DNA of 64,000 bases from Brachybacterium paraconglomeratum (GCF_003994255.1 NZ_ML133853.1:62001-126000); one strand, 5' to 3'; counted from the stretch's first letter, positions 17,207 through 25,353 are shown. Notes: generated by a model from the sequence alone, not told the origin. A program made the numbers and translations.

Positions 17207-17893
17207 ATGTCTCAGCATTCCCTGTCCCAGCATTCCTTCCTGCCCTCCCTCGCCCGTCCCACCCGCCGGGCCGCCCTGGCCGCGGCACTGCTCCTGCCGC
17301 TCGCCGCCTGCAGCTCCGACCCCTCCGACGGCTCCGGGACGGGTGGCACCGCCTCGGACGGCAGCGGCACGAGCGCCGAGGGCCTCACCCTCGTCGACCC
17401 GTGGGTGAAGGCCGCCGAGGAGGGCATGACCTCCGCCTTCGGCACCCTCACCAACGACACCGGCCGCGATCTGCAGCTGCTCGCGGCGAGCACCCCGTCG
17501 GCCGGGATGGTCGAGCTGCACGAGACCACGGGCGACGGCTCCGGCGGCATGAGCATGCAGGAGAAGGAGGGCGGCTTCCCCGTCCCCGACGGCGGCGAGC
17601 TCGTGCTCGAGCCCGGCGGGGACCACCTCATGCTCATGGACCTCGCCGCCCCGCTGCGGCCCGGCGACGAGGTGGAGCTGACGCTGCAGTGCGAGGACGG
17701 CACCGAGCTGGTCGTCACCGCCACGGTGAAGGACTTCGCCGGCGCGCAGGAGCACTACGAGCCCGAGGGCTCGGCCGGCTCCGGCGCCTCCGACGGCGGC
17801 GGCGAGCACGACGGGCACGACGCGGACGCCCACGACGCCGATGGACACGGCGATCACGGTGCCGACGAGCACGGAGAGGACGGTGCAGAGTGA
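17207..17893 (+). CDS. PCu(A)C-type copper chaperone lipoprotein
   Basis: 228 residues with a lipoprotein signal ending LAAC (lipid-anchored Cys near residue 35) and a PCu(A)C domain (DUF461). The Cu(I) site follows the family pattern His-x(n)-Met ... His-x-Met: MVELHETTG, a Met-rich GGMSMQE, and GDHLMLMDL. An Asp/His-rich tail (GEHDGHDADAHDADGHGDHG) adds further metal-binding capacity. PCu(A)C proteins bind extracytoplasmic copper and deliver it to cytochrome oxidase or buffer it. The stop overlaps the Dyp-peroxidase GTG by 4 nt. GAGAGGA precedes ATG 17207. Confidence 0.88.
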   Translation: MSQHSLSQHSFLPSLARPTRRAALAAALLLPLAACSSDPSDGSGTGGTASDGSGTSAEGLTLVDPWVKAAEEGMTSAFGTLTNDTGRDLQLLAASTPSAGMVELHETTGDGSGGMSMQEKEGGFPVPDGGELVLEPGGDHLMLMDLAAPLRPGDEVELTLQCEDGTELVVTATVKDFAGAQEHYEPEGSAGSGASDGGGEHDGHDADAHDADGHGDHGADEHGEDGAE

Positions 17894-19146
17894 CCTCCCC
17901 CGCCGACCGCACCCCCGCCCGCCCCGGCCGGCGCCACCTGCTGCGGGCCGGCACCCTCGGCGCCGGGGCGCTCGGCGTCGGCGCCGCGGGGGTCGGCCTC
18001 GGCCGCTCCCTCGGCGCCCCCTCCGCCCCTGCCGACTCCGCGGAGGAGGCTTCGACCCACTGGGCGCCCTACGGCGGCCCGACCGTCCCCTTCCACGGCG
18101 TGCACCAGGCCGGGATCGAGACGCCCGCCCCGGCATCGGCCACGCTGCTGGCCCTGGACCTGCGTGAGGACGTGGACCGGGACGGCGTGCTGCGGATGCT
18201 GCGCCTGCTCACCGACGACGCCGCCCGCCTCACCCGGGGCGAGCCGGCGCTCGCGGACACCGAGCCGGAGCTCTCGTCCGAGCCCGCCTCCCTCACGATC
18301 ACCGCCGGCTTCGGCCCGGGGCTGATGTCCCGGGCCGAGCGCCCGGCGCCGGACTGGCTCGCACCCCTGCCCGCCTTCGGCATCGACGAGCTCGAGGAGC
18401 AGTGGTCGGGCGGGGACCTGCTGCTGCAGGTCGCGGCCGACGATCCGCTGACGGTCTCCCACGCCGCACGGATGCTGCTGAAGGACGCCCGCGCCTTCAC
18501 GACTCCCCGGTGGGGGCAGACGGGCTTCCGCCGCTCCCCCGGCGTCGTGAGGCCCGGCAGCACCCTGCGGAACCTCTTCGGCCAGCTCGACGGCACCGCG
18601 AACCCCGCCCCCGGCAGCGAGCACTTCGCGAAGGTGGTCTGGATCGAGGACGGCCCCTTCGCGGGCGGCACCTCGATGGTGGTGCGTCGGATCCGCATGG
18701 ACCTCGACGGCTGGGACGAGGCCGACCGCGGGGCGCGGGACGCCGCGACCGGCACCCGACAGGACGACGGCGCGCCGCTGTCGGGCGGGGACGAGAGCAC
18801 CCCGCCGGACTTCGAGAAGGTCTCCGCGAACGGCTTCCCGGTGATCGGGGAGTTCTCGCACATGCGTCGGGCCCGCGGGGTCGACGACGGCGAGCACCAG
18901 GAGATCTACCGTCGGCCGTACAACTACGAGCACGCGCCGGCGCCAGGCTCGGGGCTGCTGTCCGAGGCGGGGCAGGTGTTCGTGTCCTTCCAGGCCGATC
19001 CGCTCACGCAGTTCCTGCCGATCCAGCGCCGCCTGGACGAGCTGGACCTGCTGAACCAGTGGACCACCCCGATCGGCTCGGCCGTGTTCGCGATCCCGCC
19101 CGGCTGCGCCGAGGGCGAGTTCCTGGGGCAGTCCGTGCTGGAGTAG
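17890..19146 (+). CDS. Tat-exported Dyp-type heme peroxidase (EfeB-like)
   Basis: 418 residues beginning at GTG 17890, which overlaps the chaperone stop (GTGA). The N terminus carries a Tat-like signal (RRHLLRAGTLGAGALGVGAAG). The peroxidase core shows the family motif GxxDG as GQLDGTANP, the proximal heme histidine in FSHMRRARG, and the downstream VSFQADPLTQFLPIQRRL. Dyp peroxidases oxidise dyes, Fe2+ or porphyrins with H2O2. In the efe system they work with EfeU/EfeO; here the partner is a copper chaperone instead, a layout also seen in other actinobacteria. It ends 53 nt before a long hairpin. Confidence 0.9.
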   Translation: MTSPADRTPARPGRRHLLRAGTLGAGALGVGAAGVGLGRSLGAPSAPADSAEEASTHWAPYGGPTVPFHGVHQAGIETPAPASATLLALDLREDVDRDGVLRMLRLLTDDAARLTRGEPALADTEPELSSEPASLTITAGFGPGLMSRAERPAPDWLAPLPAFGIDELEEQWSGGDLLLQVAADDPLTVSHAARMLLKDARAFTTPRWGQTGFRRSPGVVRPGSTLRNLFGQLDGTANPAPGSEHFAKVVWIEDGPFAGGTSMVVRRIRMDLDGWDEADRGARDAATGTRQDDGAPLSGGDESTPPDFEKVSANGFPVIGEFSHMRRARGVDDGEHQEIYRRPYNYEHAPAPGSGLLSEAGQVFVSFQADPLTQFLPIQRRLDELDLLNQWTTPIGSAVFAIPPGCAEGEFLGQSVLE

Positions 19147-19198
19147 CCGAGCCGCCGCCGTCCCGTCCGGCCGCGACCGAGCGCCGTCTGCACAGAAG

Positions 19199-19251
19199 GG
19201 ACTCCAGCGGCACGGTGCGGAGCTGAGCTCCTCACCGTGCCGCTGGAGTCC
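19199..19251 (+). terminator. 26-position stem hairpin after Dyp peroxidase
   Basis: A 19-nt perfect outer stem (19199-19217 / 19233-19251), one C-T mismatch, a 6-nt inner stem (GGAGCT/AGCTCC) and a 1-nt loop; CCTTTCTG follows. It is one of four long palindromes placed 53-96 nt after stop codons. The rest of the 309-nt gap (19147-19455) holds only the FGGY leader. Confidence 0.65.
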
Positions 19252-19455
19252 CCTTTCTGCCGGGCCCTCCACGACGAACCGACGAGGAGGGCGGCGAGTG
19301 CGGGAGATCGACAGCCGGCAGGTGGCAACCCGTGGCGAGCCCGTCGGCCTCGTGCGAGGTCCTCGTATGCTGGCCGGAACCCCCTGCGCCCCGGCACGAC
19401 CACCCGGACCGTCGTGCTCGCACGCGCAGGCCCCGACGACCGCAGGAGATCATCC

Positions 19456-20946
19456 ATGCCCCGCTTCAACATCCCGGCCGAGGACGCCCAGGGACCCCTG
19501 GTCGTCGGGATCGACATCGGTTCGGGCGGCACCCGCGCCGCCGTGTACGACGTCTCGGGCCGCGAGGTCGGCAAGCTCCAGCACAAGGAGATCCACGCCT
19601 TCACGGTCGACGACGACGGCACCAGCACGATCGACGCCGACCAGATCGTGGCGGAGATCCGCACCGCGCTCTCCGCCGTGCTCGGCCACGGCGAGCTGCC
19701 CGGCGACGTGCGCGCGATCGGCTTCGACACCTTCGCCTCCTCGCTGATCGCGGTCGACACGGCCGGCAACGCGCTGACCCCGTGCATCACCTACGCAGAC
19801 ACCCGCTGCCACGCCCAGGTGGGCGAGCTCGCCTCCCGGATCGACGTCGAGGACCTGCACGAGCGCACCGGCGCCCGCCTCCACTCCTCCTACACCGCGC
19901 CGCGGCTGCTGTGGCTGCGCAAGGAGCACCCCGAGGTCTTCGCCCGCACGGAGCGGTTCATGGCGCTCGGCGAGTACGTGGCCTTCAAGCTGCTGGGCAC
20001 GCCCGCGCTCGGCACCGCCTCCGCAGCCTGGTCCGGCATGATCGACAGGCGCACCGGGCAGTACGTCCCCGAGCTGCTCGACGCCGTGGGCGTGGACGAG
20101 GCCGCGATGGGCCTCGCGATCGACCCCGACGACGCGCTGCCCGTCGCCGGCACCCCGCTGGCCGCCGAGTTCCCGCAGCTGGCAGAGGCCGTGTGGCTGC
20201 CCGTGATCGGCGACGGCCTCGCTGCGAACCTCGGCATCGGCGCGCTCGGGACCGGTACCTGGGGCATCTCCACCGCGACCTCCGGTGCGATCCGCCAGCT
20301 CCTGGACACCGACATCCCCGCCCTCCCCTCCGGGCTGTGGGCATACCGCGTGGACCAGCGTCGCACCCTCGTCGGCTCCGCGATGAGCGACTGCGGGCGC
20401 GTGCTGGACTGGTGCCGCAACGAGCTCGCGATGCCCTTCGACATCGACGCGACCGACACCGCGACCCTGTTCTCCGGCCCGCCCTCCCAGGGCACTCCGC
20501 TGGTGGTCCCCTTCTTCTCCGGCGAGCGCGGCACCAAGTGGCGCGGCAGCTCCCGGGCGATGTTCACGAACGTGGGCGCCTCCACGACCTGGAAGGACAT
20601 GCTGCTCGGCGCGATGGAGGGCGTGGCTCTGTCGTTCCTGCGCATCGCCGACCAGATGCGCGAGGCCGGCGGTGAGCCCGAGCGGATCGTGCTCTCGGGC
20701 GGCATGACCGGGGCGATCCCCGGCTGGCTGCACCTGCTCTCCGACGCGCTCGCCATGCCGATCGACCACGTCGCCGTCTCTCGCTCGACCATGCGCGGCG
20801 CGGCCGTGATGGCCCTCGAGCAGGCCGCACCCGAGATCCCCGTCGCCGAGGCGCCGGTGCTCGCCCGGGTCGAGCCGGTGCTCGCCCACCAGGACTACTA
20901 CCGCGAGCGCCTCGAGCGCTTCGAGAAGCTCGCCGACCTGGCCTGA
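19456..20946 (+). CDS. FGGY-family carbohydrate kinase (gluconokinase-like)
   Basis: 496 residues with both ribonuclease-H-like lobes of the FGGY fold: VVGIDIGSGGTRAAVYD at the N terminus (phosphate 1), an Asp-containing substrate segment (AIGFDTFASSLIAVD, TPCITYADTRC), IGDGLAANLGIGALGTGTWG (adenosine region) and RIVLSGGMTGAIPGWLHLL (phosphate 2). Such kinases phosphorylate gluconate, xylulose, ribulose or glycerol; the DTR triad and overall look suggest a gluconokinase or related enzyme, not proven. AGGAG precedes ATG 19456. It probably belonged next to the hexuronate genes at 25.4-29.3 kb before the transposon landed between them. Confidence 0.85.
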   Translation: MPRFNIPAEDAQGPLVVGIDIGSGGTRAAVYDVSGREVGKLQHKEIHAFTVDDDGTSTIDADQIVAEIRTALSAVLGHGELPGDVRAIGFDTFASSLIAVDTAGNALTPCITYADTRCHAQVGELASRIDVEDLHERTGARLHSSYTAPRLLWLRKEHPEVFARTERFMALGEYVAFKLLGTPALGTASAAWSGMIDRRTGQYVPELLDAVGVDEAAMGLAIDPDDALPVAGTPLAAEFPQLAEAVWLPVIGDGLAANLGIGALGTGTWGISTATSGAIRQLLDTDIPALPSGLWAYRVDQRRTLVGSAMSDCGRVLDWCRNELAMPFDIDATDTATLFSGPPSQGTPLVVPFFSGERGTKWRGSSRAMFTNVGASTTWKDMLLGAMEGVALSFLRIADQMREAGGEPERIVLSGGMTGAIPGWLHLLSDALAMPIDHVAVSRSTMRGAAVMALEQAAPEIPVAEAPVLARVEPVLAHQDYYRERLERFEKLADLA

Positions 20947-21004
20947 GGCGAGGCGGCTCGCTCGCACCGGCACTGCATCCGCTGACCGCGGTGCATGGTC
21001 TGCA

Positions 21005-21062
21005 GATGGCGCATGGCGTTCCACTATGCCTATATAGGCGTAGTGGAACGCCATGCGCCATC
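21005..21062 (+). terminator. 58-bp gap-free palindrome after FGGY kinase
   Basis: Two 29-nt arms (21005-21033 and 21034-21062) meet at TAT|ATA; one T-G position is the only departure from perfect pairing. It starts 59 nt after the kinase stop and lies 25 nt before the left direct repeat of the transposon. Probably a bidirectional terminator. Confidence 0.65.
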
Positions 21063-21086
21063 ACCACCCACCCCGGGCACGGCGTG

Positions 21087-21095
21087 GACCAGAGC
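21087..21095 (+). repeat. Left copy of target-site direct repeat
   Basis: GACCAGAGC immediately outside the left transposon end, identical to 25256-25264. If one base at each end (C...G) belongs to the element, the duplication is the 7-bp ACCAGAG. Confidence 0.8.
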
Positions 21096-21124
21096 TGTGG
21101 CTTCGTTCGCTTGGTGGCGGGGTT
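21096..21124 (+). repeat. Left terminal inverted repeat
   Basis: Outermost 29 nt of the left end. Compared with the reverse complement of 25227-25255, mismatches fall in two small clusters and the block TGGCGGGGTT is identical. A further GTGGCGG copy is at 21137-21143. Confidence 0.8.
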
Positions 21125-21244
21125 TTGCAGCGCTCCGTGGCGGTCTTGTTGCCGCGATCACGCAGGACTGGCTGCAGGTAGGTGTCGCGGTCTGAACCGA
21201 GAGGGGTGCGCCCGGTCGGGGCCGTTTGGATCGCTGCCGCTACG

Positions 21245-21847
21245 TCAGAGTCCGAAGGCTCCGCCGCTGACGAGGATCACGATGCCGAGGCCGATGAGAA
21301 CGATGGGGAAGAGGATGTGCTCCCAGCGTTCGAGCACTTCGGCGATCGGGGGGCGGGTGGCGACGAACTTTGCCAGGGCCACCAGGACCGCGACGAGCGC
21401 GAGGAAGACGATGCAGTAGGCGACTACTGCGAGAGGTTCCACGCTGAGGAAGACAGGGGTGTAGACGCCGATGTTGTCGCCGCCGTTGGCAAGGGTGACG
21501 CCTGCGACTGTCCACACGCGGACCTTTTTGCCGGCAACCTTGGCCTCGTCGTCATCGTCGTCATCGTCTCCGCGCCAGGCCTGCCATGCGGCCCAGAGGC
21601 CGAGGCCCAGAGGGATGAGACCGAAGTACGGGATGGTTGCCGAGGGCAGGAATGCTCCGGCGCCGATGGTCACCAGGACCGCGGCGCCGAGGATGCCGGC
21701 GAATCCGAGGTACTGGCCGGCCAGAATGCGGGCGGTAGTGCCGCGCTGGCCTGCCCCTCGCGCGAAGAAGAGGGAGAGCACGATGATGTCGTCGATGTTG
21801 GTCGCTGCGAACAGGCCCATCGCCTGCAAGACCGAGGTGAGGATCAT
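21245..21847 (-). CDS. cadD: CadD-family cadmium resistance transporter
   Basis: 200 residues, about five to six membrane helices (ILTSVLQAMGLFAATNIDDI..., ILAGQYLGFAGILGAAVLV, IPYFGLIPLGLGLWAAW, VVAYCIVFLALVAVLVALA, ILFPIVLIGLGIVILVSGG). Hallmarks of CadD are ATNIDDIIVL near the N terminus and the repeat-like VTLANGGDNIGVY in the second half, with an acidic loop (DDDDDDDE) between. CadD exports Cd2+ or lowers its accumulation. Start ATG 21847 overlaps the cmtR stop by 4 nt, with a GGGAGGG ribosome site inside cmtR, so the pair is one operon. It is the passenger gene of the transposon. Confidence 0.9.
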   Translation of the reverse strand: MILTSVLQAMGLFAATNIDDIIVLSLFFARGAGQRGTTARILAGQYLGFAGILGAAVLVTIGAGAFLPSATIPYFGLIPLGLGLWAAWQAWRGDDDDDDDEAKVAGKKVRVWTVAGVTLANGGDNIGVYTPVFLSVEPLAVVAYCIVFLALVAVLVALAKFVATRPPIAEVLERWEHILFPIVLIGLGIVILVSGGAFGL

Positions 21848-22203
21848 GCGCCCTCCCCAGCTGCGTCGCATCCGGGAAGCGAGCAGGCGGGATCGATGCA
21901 CGGGGCGTCTTCGTCCACTGCCAGGGTGGCATCGACCAGTGCCGTCAGCGCCTGCGCCAGGTGCGAATCGGCGATCTCATATCGTGTCCGACGACCCTCG
22001 GGCTCGGAGACGACGATCCCGCAATCGCGCAGGCATGCCAGGTGGTTGGACACGTTCGGGCGTGTCAGGTCCAGATCTCGGGCCAGTTCCGCCGGGTAAG
22101 CGGGATGGTCGAGCAGGGTCAAGATGATCCGGGATCGAGTGGGGTCGGCCAGCGCACGACCCAGGCGGTTCATCACGTCGAGACGCGAAGCAATAGTCAG
22201 CAT
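21844..22203 (-). CDS. cmtR: Cadmium/lead-sensing ArsR-family repressor
   Basis: 119 residues. The winged helix (ELARDLDLTRPNVSNHLACLRDCG) contains Cys57 and Cys61, and Cys102 follows in DEDAPCIDPAC. These are exactly the three positions that bind Cd2+/Pb2+ in Mycobacterium tuberculosis CmtR. Binding releases the repressor from DNA and allows cadD expression. Start ATG 22203 is preceded 7 nt upstream by TATAGT on the minus strand, predicting a leaderless transcript. Cotranscribed with cadD (ATGA overlap). Identification rests on the cysteine positions and is strong. Confidence 0.93.
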   Translation of the reverse strand: MLTIASRLDVMNRLGRALADPTRSRIILTLLDHPAYPAELARDLDLTRPNVSNHLACLRDCGIVVSEPEGRRTRYEIADSHLAQALTALVDATLAVDEDAPCIDPACSLPGCDAAGEGA

Positions 22204-22205
22204 GG

Positions 22206-22231
22206 ACTGAACTATACAGCGCGCACTGAAC
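22206..22231 (-). promoter_or_regulatory. cmtR-cadD promoter and candidate operator
   Basis: On the minus strand TATAGT (22216-22211) ends 7 nt before the cmtR ATG. GTTCAGT occurs twice on that strand (22212-22206 and 22231-22225), 19 nt apart, bracketing the -10 and the GCGCGC core; this direct repeat is a candidate CmtR site. Confidence 0.5.
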
Positions 22232-22279
22232 ACTCGGTCACAGGCGTCAGCCCAGATCGCATGCCCGTAAGGGGAACCC

Positions 22280-22368
22280 TCACCGGACACCACCGCTGCT
22301 TATCGAGAGGAACGACGGCACGCCTGGCGGGCTGTCCCGTAAGACCCGTCCGGTGAACTGTCCGGTGA
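22280..22368 (+). other. Candidate res site of the transposon resolvase
   Basis: TGTCCGGTGA or a near copy occurs three times between cmtR and the resolvase: inverted at 22280-22289, direct at 22348-22356 and 22359-22368. Serine resolvases act on res regions made of such repeated sub-sites directly upstream of their own gene. Confidence 0.5.
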
Positions 22369-22379
22369 AGGGAGGCTAT

Positions 22380-22409
22380 ATGACGCACTGGGGAGCATAT
22401 CCCCCTTGA
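22380..22409 (+). CDS. Nine-codon leader ORF before the resolvase
   Basis: GGAGG (22371-22375) is spaced four bases from ATG 22380. The frame reads M-T-H-W-G-A-Y-P-P and stops at TGA 22407-22409, overlapping the resolvase TTG start (22406-22408). The layout suggests translational coupling of a weak TTG start rather than a functional peptide. Confidence 0.45.
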   Translation: MTHWGAYPP

Positions 22410-22995
22410 AGGTCGGCTATGCCCGAGTCTCCACCGACGAGCAGGACCTGACCGCGCAGCGTGACGGACTCGCGGCGTTCGGCGTCGATCCCAAGCGCAT
22501 CTACGTCGATCACGGGCTCACGGGCCGCAACGCCGACCGTGAGGGCCTGCGGCAGGCGCTGGCTGCCTGTCGGAACGGCGATACGTTCGTGGTCACCAAG
22601 CTCGATCGGCTGGCGCGTTCAGTCCGTGATGCCCACCAGATCGCCGACGACCTCGCGGCGCGGGAAGTGAAGCTGAGCATCGCCGGATCGGTGTACGACC
22701 CGACCGACCCGATGGGGAAACTGTTGTTCAACGTGCTGGCGATGGTCGCCGAGTTCGAAGCCGACCTCATCCGTGCCCGCACCCGCGAGGGGATGAAGGT
22801 CGCCAAGGCCAAGGGCCGGCTGCGCGGGAAGTCACCGAAACTCACCCCCCCCGGCAAGAAGCTCACCTCGTCCAGCTACATGCTGCCGACGAGCACACCG
22901 TGGGCGAGCTGGCCGAGCTGTTCAGCGTGGGCCGCTCCACGGTCTACCGCGCCCTTCAGCGCGCCGAGCGCGGGCGCGAGAACGCCTTGCAGTAG
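22406..22995 (+). pseudogene. tniR: Serine resolvase, frameshifted before its DNA-binding domain
   Basis: The catalytic domain is intact: GYARVSTDEQD with the nucleophilic Ser, KLDRLARSVRDA, and AMVAEFEADLIRARTREG. At the family's junction to the helix-turn-helix (KAKGRLRGKSPKL) there is a run of eight C (22845-22852); beyond it the expected C-terminal helices (HTVGELAELFSVGRSTVYRA) continue in another frame to TAG 22993-22995. A tract of six or nine C would restore it. Reading straight on instead fuses the domain to the transposase frame. Start TTG 22406 is coupled to the leader ORF. The enzyme would resolve cointegrates; as sequenced it is probably defective, unless tract length varies. Confidence 0.75.
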
Positions 22996-23002
22996 GTGCG
23001 TC

Positions 23003-24389
23003 GTGGACGCTCGAGCGCGGTGGCGAATCCTCAGGCTCCACGTCGAGGACCAGGTGCCCCTCGCGCGCTTAGCTCGCGAGACCGATGTAGGGCTGCGGAC
23101 CCTGGAGCGCTGGCACGCCCGCTACCGCGCCGACGGCTACGCCGGACTGGAGACAGCCTCACGGGAGGACGCCGGCTCCCGCCGCCTTCCGCCCGACCTC
23201 GTCGACCTGATCGAGGGCCTGGCACTGAGCAAGCCGCGGCCGGCCATCGCCACGATCCATCGCAAAGTCACGGGCATCTGCGCCGCCCGGAGGTGGCCGG
23301 TCCCCTCCTACTCGGTGGTGTGGGACATCGTGCGGACCCTGGATCCCGGCATGGTCACCCTCGCCCTGGAGGGCGCAGCGTCCTACCGCGACAAGCACGA
23401 GCTGGTGCTACGCCGGCAAGCAGAGCTGCCCAACGCGATGTGGCAATCCGATCACACCATGCTCGACATCCTGGTGGTGGGCACCGACGGCAAGCCCGCA
23501 CGGCCATGGCTGACAACGATCCTCGACGACTGCTCCCGGGCGGTCTACGGCTACACAGTCTTCCTGGGCGCACCGTCGGCGATGAACACCGCCCTGGCGC
23601 TGCGCCAAGCGATCTGGCACAAGACCGACCCGGCCTGGCCGATGTGCGGCCTGCCCGGTCGACCACGGCAGCGACTTCACCAGTGACCAGCTCGCCCACA
23701 CCGCCGTCGACCTCCACATCCGACTGATCCACTCCACCGTCGCCCGACCCCAGGGACGGGGCAAGATCGAGCGGTTCTTCGGCACCATCAACACCGAGCT
23801 ACTCGCCACCCTGCCCGGACACATCACCGAAGGGCACCCCTTGCCGACACCGAAACTGCCCCTGGCCGCCCTCGATAGCGCCCTGGAGGCGTTCGTGGCC
23901 ACCTACAACGACCGCACGCACAGCGAGCTCGGAACCTCCCCGCGCAGCGCGTGGATCGCCGATGGCTGGCTACCCCGAATGCCCGAGAGCCTGGAAAACC
24001 TCGACAGACTGCTGTTGACCGTCGCCAAGACCCGCGTCGTGCGCCGCGATGGCATCCGCTTCCAGGGCCTGCGCTACGTCTCGCCAACTCTGGCCGGCTA
24101 CGTCGGACGCTCGGTCGTGATCCGCTACGACCCCCGCGACATCACCGAGATCCGCGTCTTCGATCACGACGAATTCGTCTGCAAGGCCGTCAACCAAGAG
24201 CACCACGACCAGAAAGTCAGCCTCAAGGAGATCCAGGCCGCGCGCAACGCCCGCCGCCGGGCGCTGCGAGCCGGCATCAACGAACGCATCGCCCTCGTGA
24301 CCGCACCTACCGAGACGCCACGGATCACCGAAGCACCGGCTCCGGCGCCGAGGTCGGCGTTGAAGATCTACAAGGAGGACCTCAGGTGA
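23003..24389 (+). pseudogene. tniA: TniA-like DDE transposase split by a frameshift
   Basis: A TniA/TnsB/Mu-type transposase. The first part has an HTH (LARLARETDVGLRTLERWHARY) and the rve core with its first Asp (AMWQSDHTMLDILVV). Near 23660 the frame breaks after WPMCGLP; the continuation, in another frame, begins VDHGSDFTSDQLA (second catalytic Asp) and goes on with ARPQGRGKIERFFGTI (catalytic Glu) and a Mu-C-like beta barrel to TGA 24387-24389. A few residues expected between GLP and VDHG are absent, so an out-of-frame deletion of about 10-11 nt is likely. Start GTG 23003 is tentative. Its end overlaps tniB by 4 nt. Confidence 0.78.
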
Positions 24390-25204
24390 GCCAGCGCTTC
24401 ATCGTCACCAAGGAGCACCGCCGCTTCACCGAGTTCGCCGACGCCGTGCGCCGCGGGCACACCATCGGTTTGTGCTTCGGATCAGCCGGCGTAGGAAAGA
24501 CACTCTCCGCACGCCGCTACGCACACTACGAGAAGGCTCATGACCTGCTGACCTACTGGGGGCCGCGCTCCGACAACGACGCCACGATCTACGCCGCCTT
24601 GAACCGGAGCCGCACCGTGCTCTACACCCCCAGCGTGCTGACCACCCCGCGGACCCTGAAGGACGAGCTGACCCAAGCCATCACCCGCACCAACATGTGC
24701 ATCGAGCAGCACCTCGTACCTCCCGGCACGGCCACTCCCGAGGCCTGGGGATGGCGACACGGCAGGAACTACGTGGAGCTGATCATCGTCGACGAGGCCG
24801 AACGACTGCGTCCCGCCGCGCTGGAACTGCTGCGCGATCGCTACGACCGCGACGGCATCGCCCTGATCCTGATCGGCATGCCCGGCCTGGAGAAGCAGTT
24901 CAGCCACTACCCCCAGTTCTACAGCCGAGTCGGCTTCGCCCACCAGTACCGGCCCCTGGGACAAGACGAACTGCTGTTCGTCCTCGAGCGACACTGGCGA
25001 TCCCTCGGCAAGACCCTCGACCCCGACGACTTCACCGACGCCCAAGCCATCGCAGCCATCGCACGGATCACCCGCGGCAACTTCCGGCTCCTCGAACGCC
25101 TCTTCCCCCAGATCCAGCGGGTCCTGAAGATCAACGAACTCGACACCATCACCAACGACGTCATCGAAGCCGCACAGAGCACCCTGGTCATCGGTGTCAC
25201 CTGA
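24386..25204 (+). CDS. tniB: TniB/MuB-like AAA ATPase, transposition partner
   Basis: 272 residues from GTG 24386, with AAGGAGG nine bases upstream and a GTGA overlap with the transposase end. Walker A is GSAGVGKTLSA, Walker B is VELIIVDEAERL, followed by a sensor-like IALILIGMPGLEKQ. TniB/MuB proteins bind target DNA with ATP, select insertion sites and activate the transposase. The frame is intact. Its stop lies at the inner edge of the right transposon end. Confidence 0.88.
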   Translation: MSQRFIVTKEHRRFTEFADAVRRGHTIGLCFGSAGVGKTLSARRYAHYEKAHDLLTYWGPRSDNDATIYAALNRSRTVLYTPSVLTTPRTLKDELTQAITRTNMCIEQHLVPPGTATPEAWGWRHGRNYVELIIVDEAERLRPAALELLRDRYDRDGIALILIGMPGLEKQFSHYPQFYSRVGFAHQYRPLGQDELLFVLERHWRSLGKTLDPDDFTDAQAIAAIARITRGNFRLLERLFPQIQRVLKINELDTITNDVIEAAQSTLVIGVT

Positions 25205-25226
25205 CCCCGCCACGAAGCGACCGAAG

Positions 25227-25255
25227 AACCCCGCCATTCAGCAGACGAAGTCACA
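25227..25255 (+). repeat. Right terminal inverted repeat
   Basis: Outermost 29 nt of the right end, ending CGAAGTCACA, complementary to 21096-21124. Inner copies of the CCGCCA(C/T) motif lie at 25207-25213 and 25231-25237. Confidence 0.8.
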
Positions 25256-25264
25256 GACCAGAGC
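25256..25264 (+). repeat. Right copy of target-site direct repeat
   Basis: GACCAGAGC, identical to 21087-21095. Joining the two flanks at this repeat recreates an uninterrupted intergenic spacer. Confidence 0.8.
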
Positions 25265-25353
25265 AGGGGCGTGGGAAGCCCTTGTGCCAGTGAGAGCCCG
25301 GCAGCGGCCAGGACCTGGCGCACTGGGTCTCAGGTGCACCGCACGGACAGCAC

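Larger units (their letters stand above)
21096..25255 (+). mobile_element. Tn552/Tn402-like cadmium-resistance transposon, about 4.16 kb
   Basis: The boundaries come from inverted ends (TGTGGCTTCG at left, CGAAGTCACA at right; 23 of 29 outer positions match) and flanking 9-bp direct repeats GACCAGAGC. Each end has a second inward GTGGCGG-type repeat 23-24 nt further in, like the multiple transposase sites of Tn402/Tn552 elements. Order: left end, cadD and cmtR (minus strand), res region, serine resolvase, DDE transposase, AAA ATPase, right end. The resolvase and transposase both carry frameshifts, so the element is probably immobile now. It sits in the spacer between an FGGY kinase and hexuronate genes without damaging either. 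Confidence 0.85.

Noticed and set aside
22406-23686. Single 426-residue resolvase-transposase fusion protein
   Set aside because: The fusion arises only because the C8 tract shifts the frame; the normal resolvase C-terminus is present in another frame, so I treat it as two frameshifted genes.
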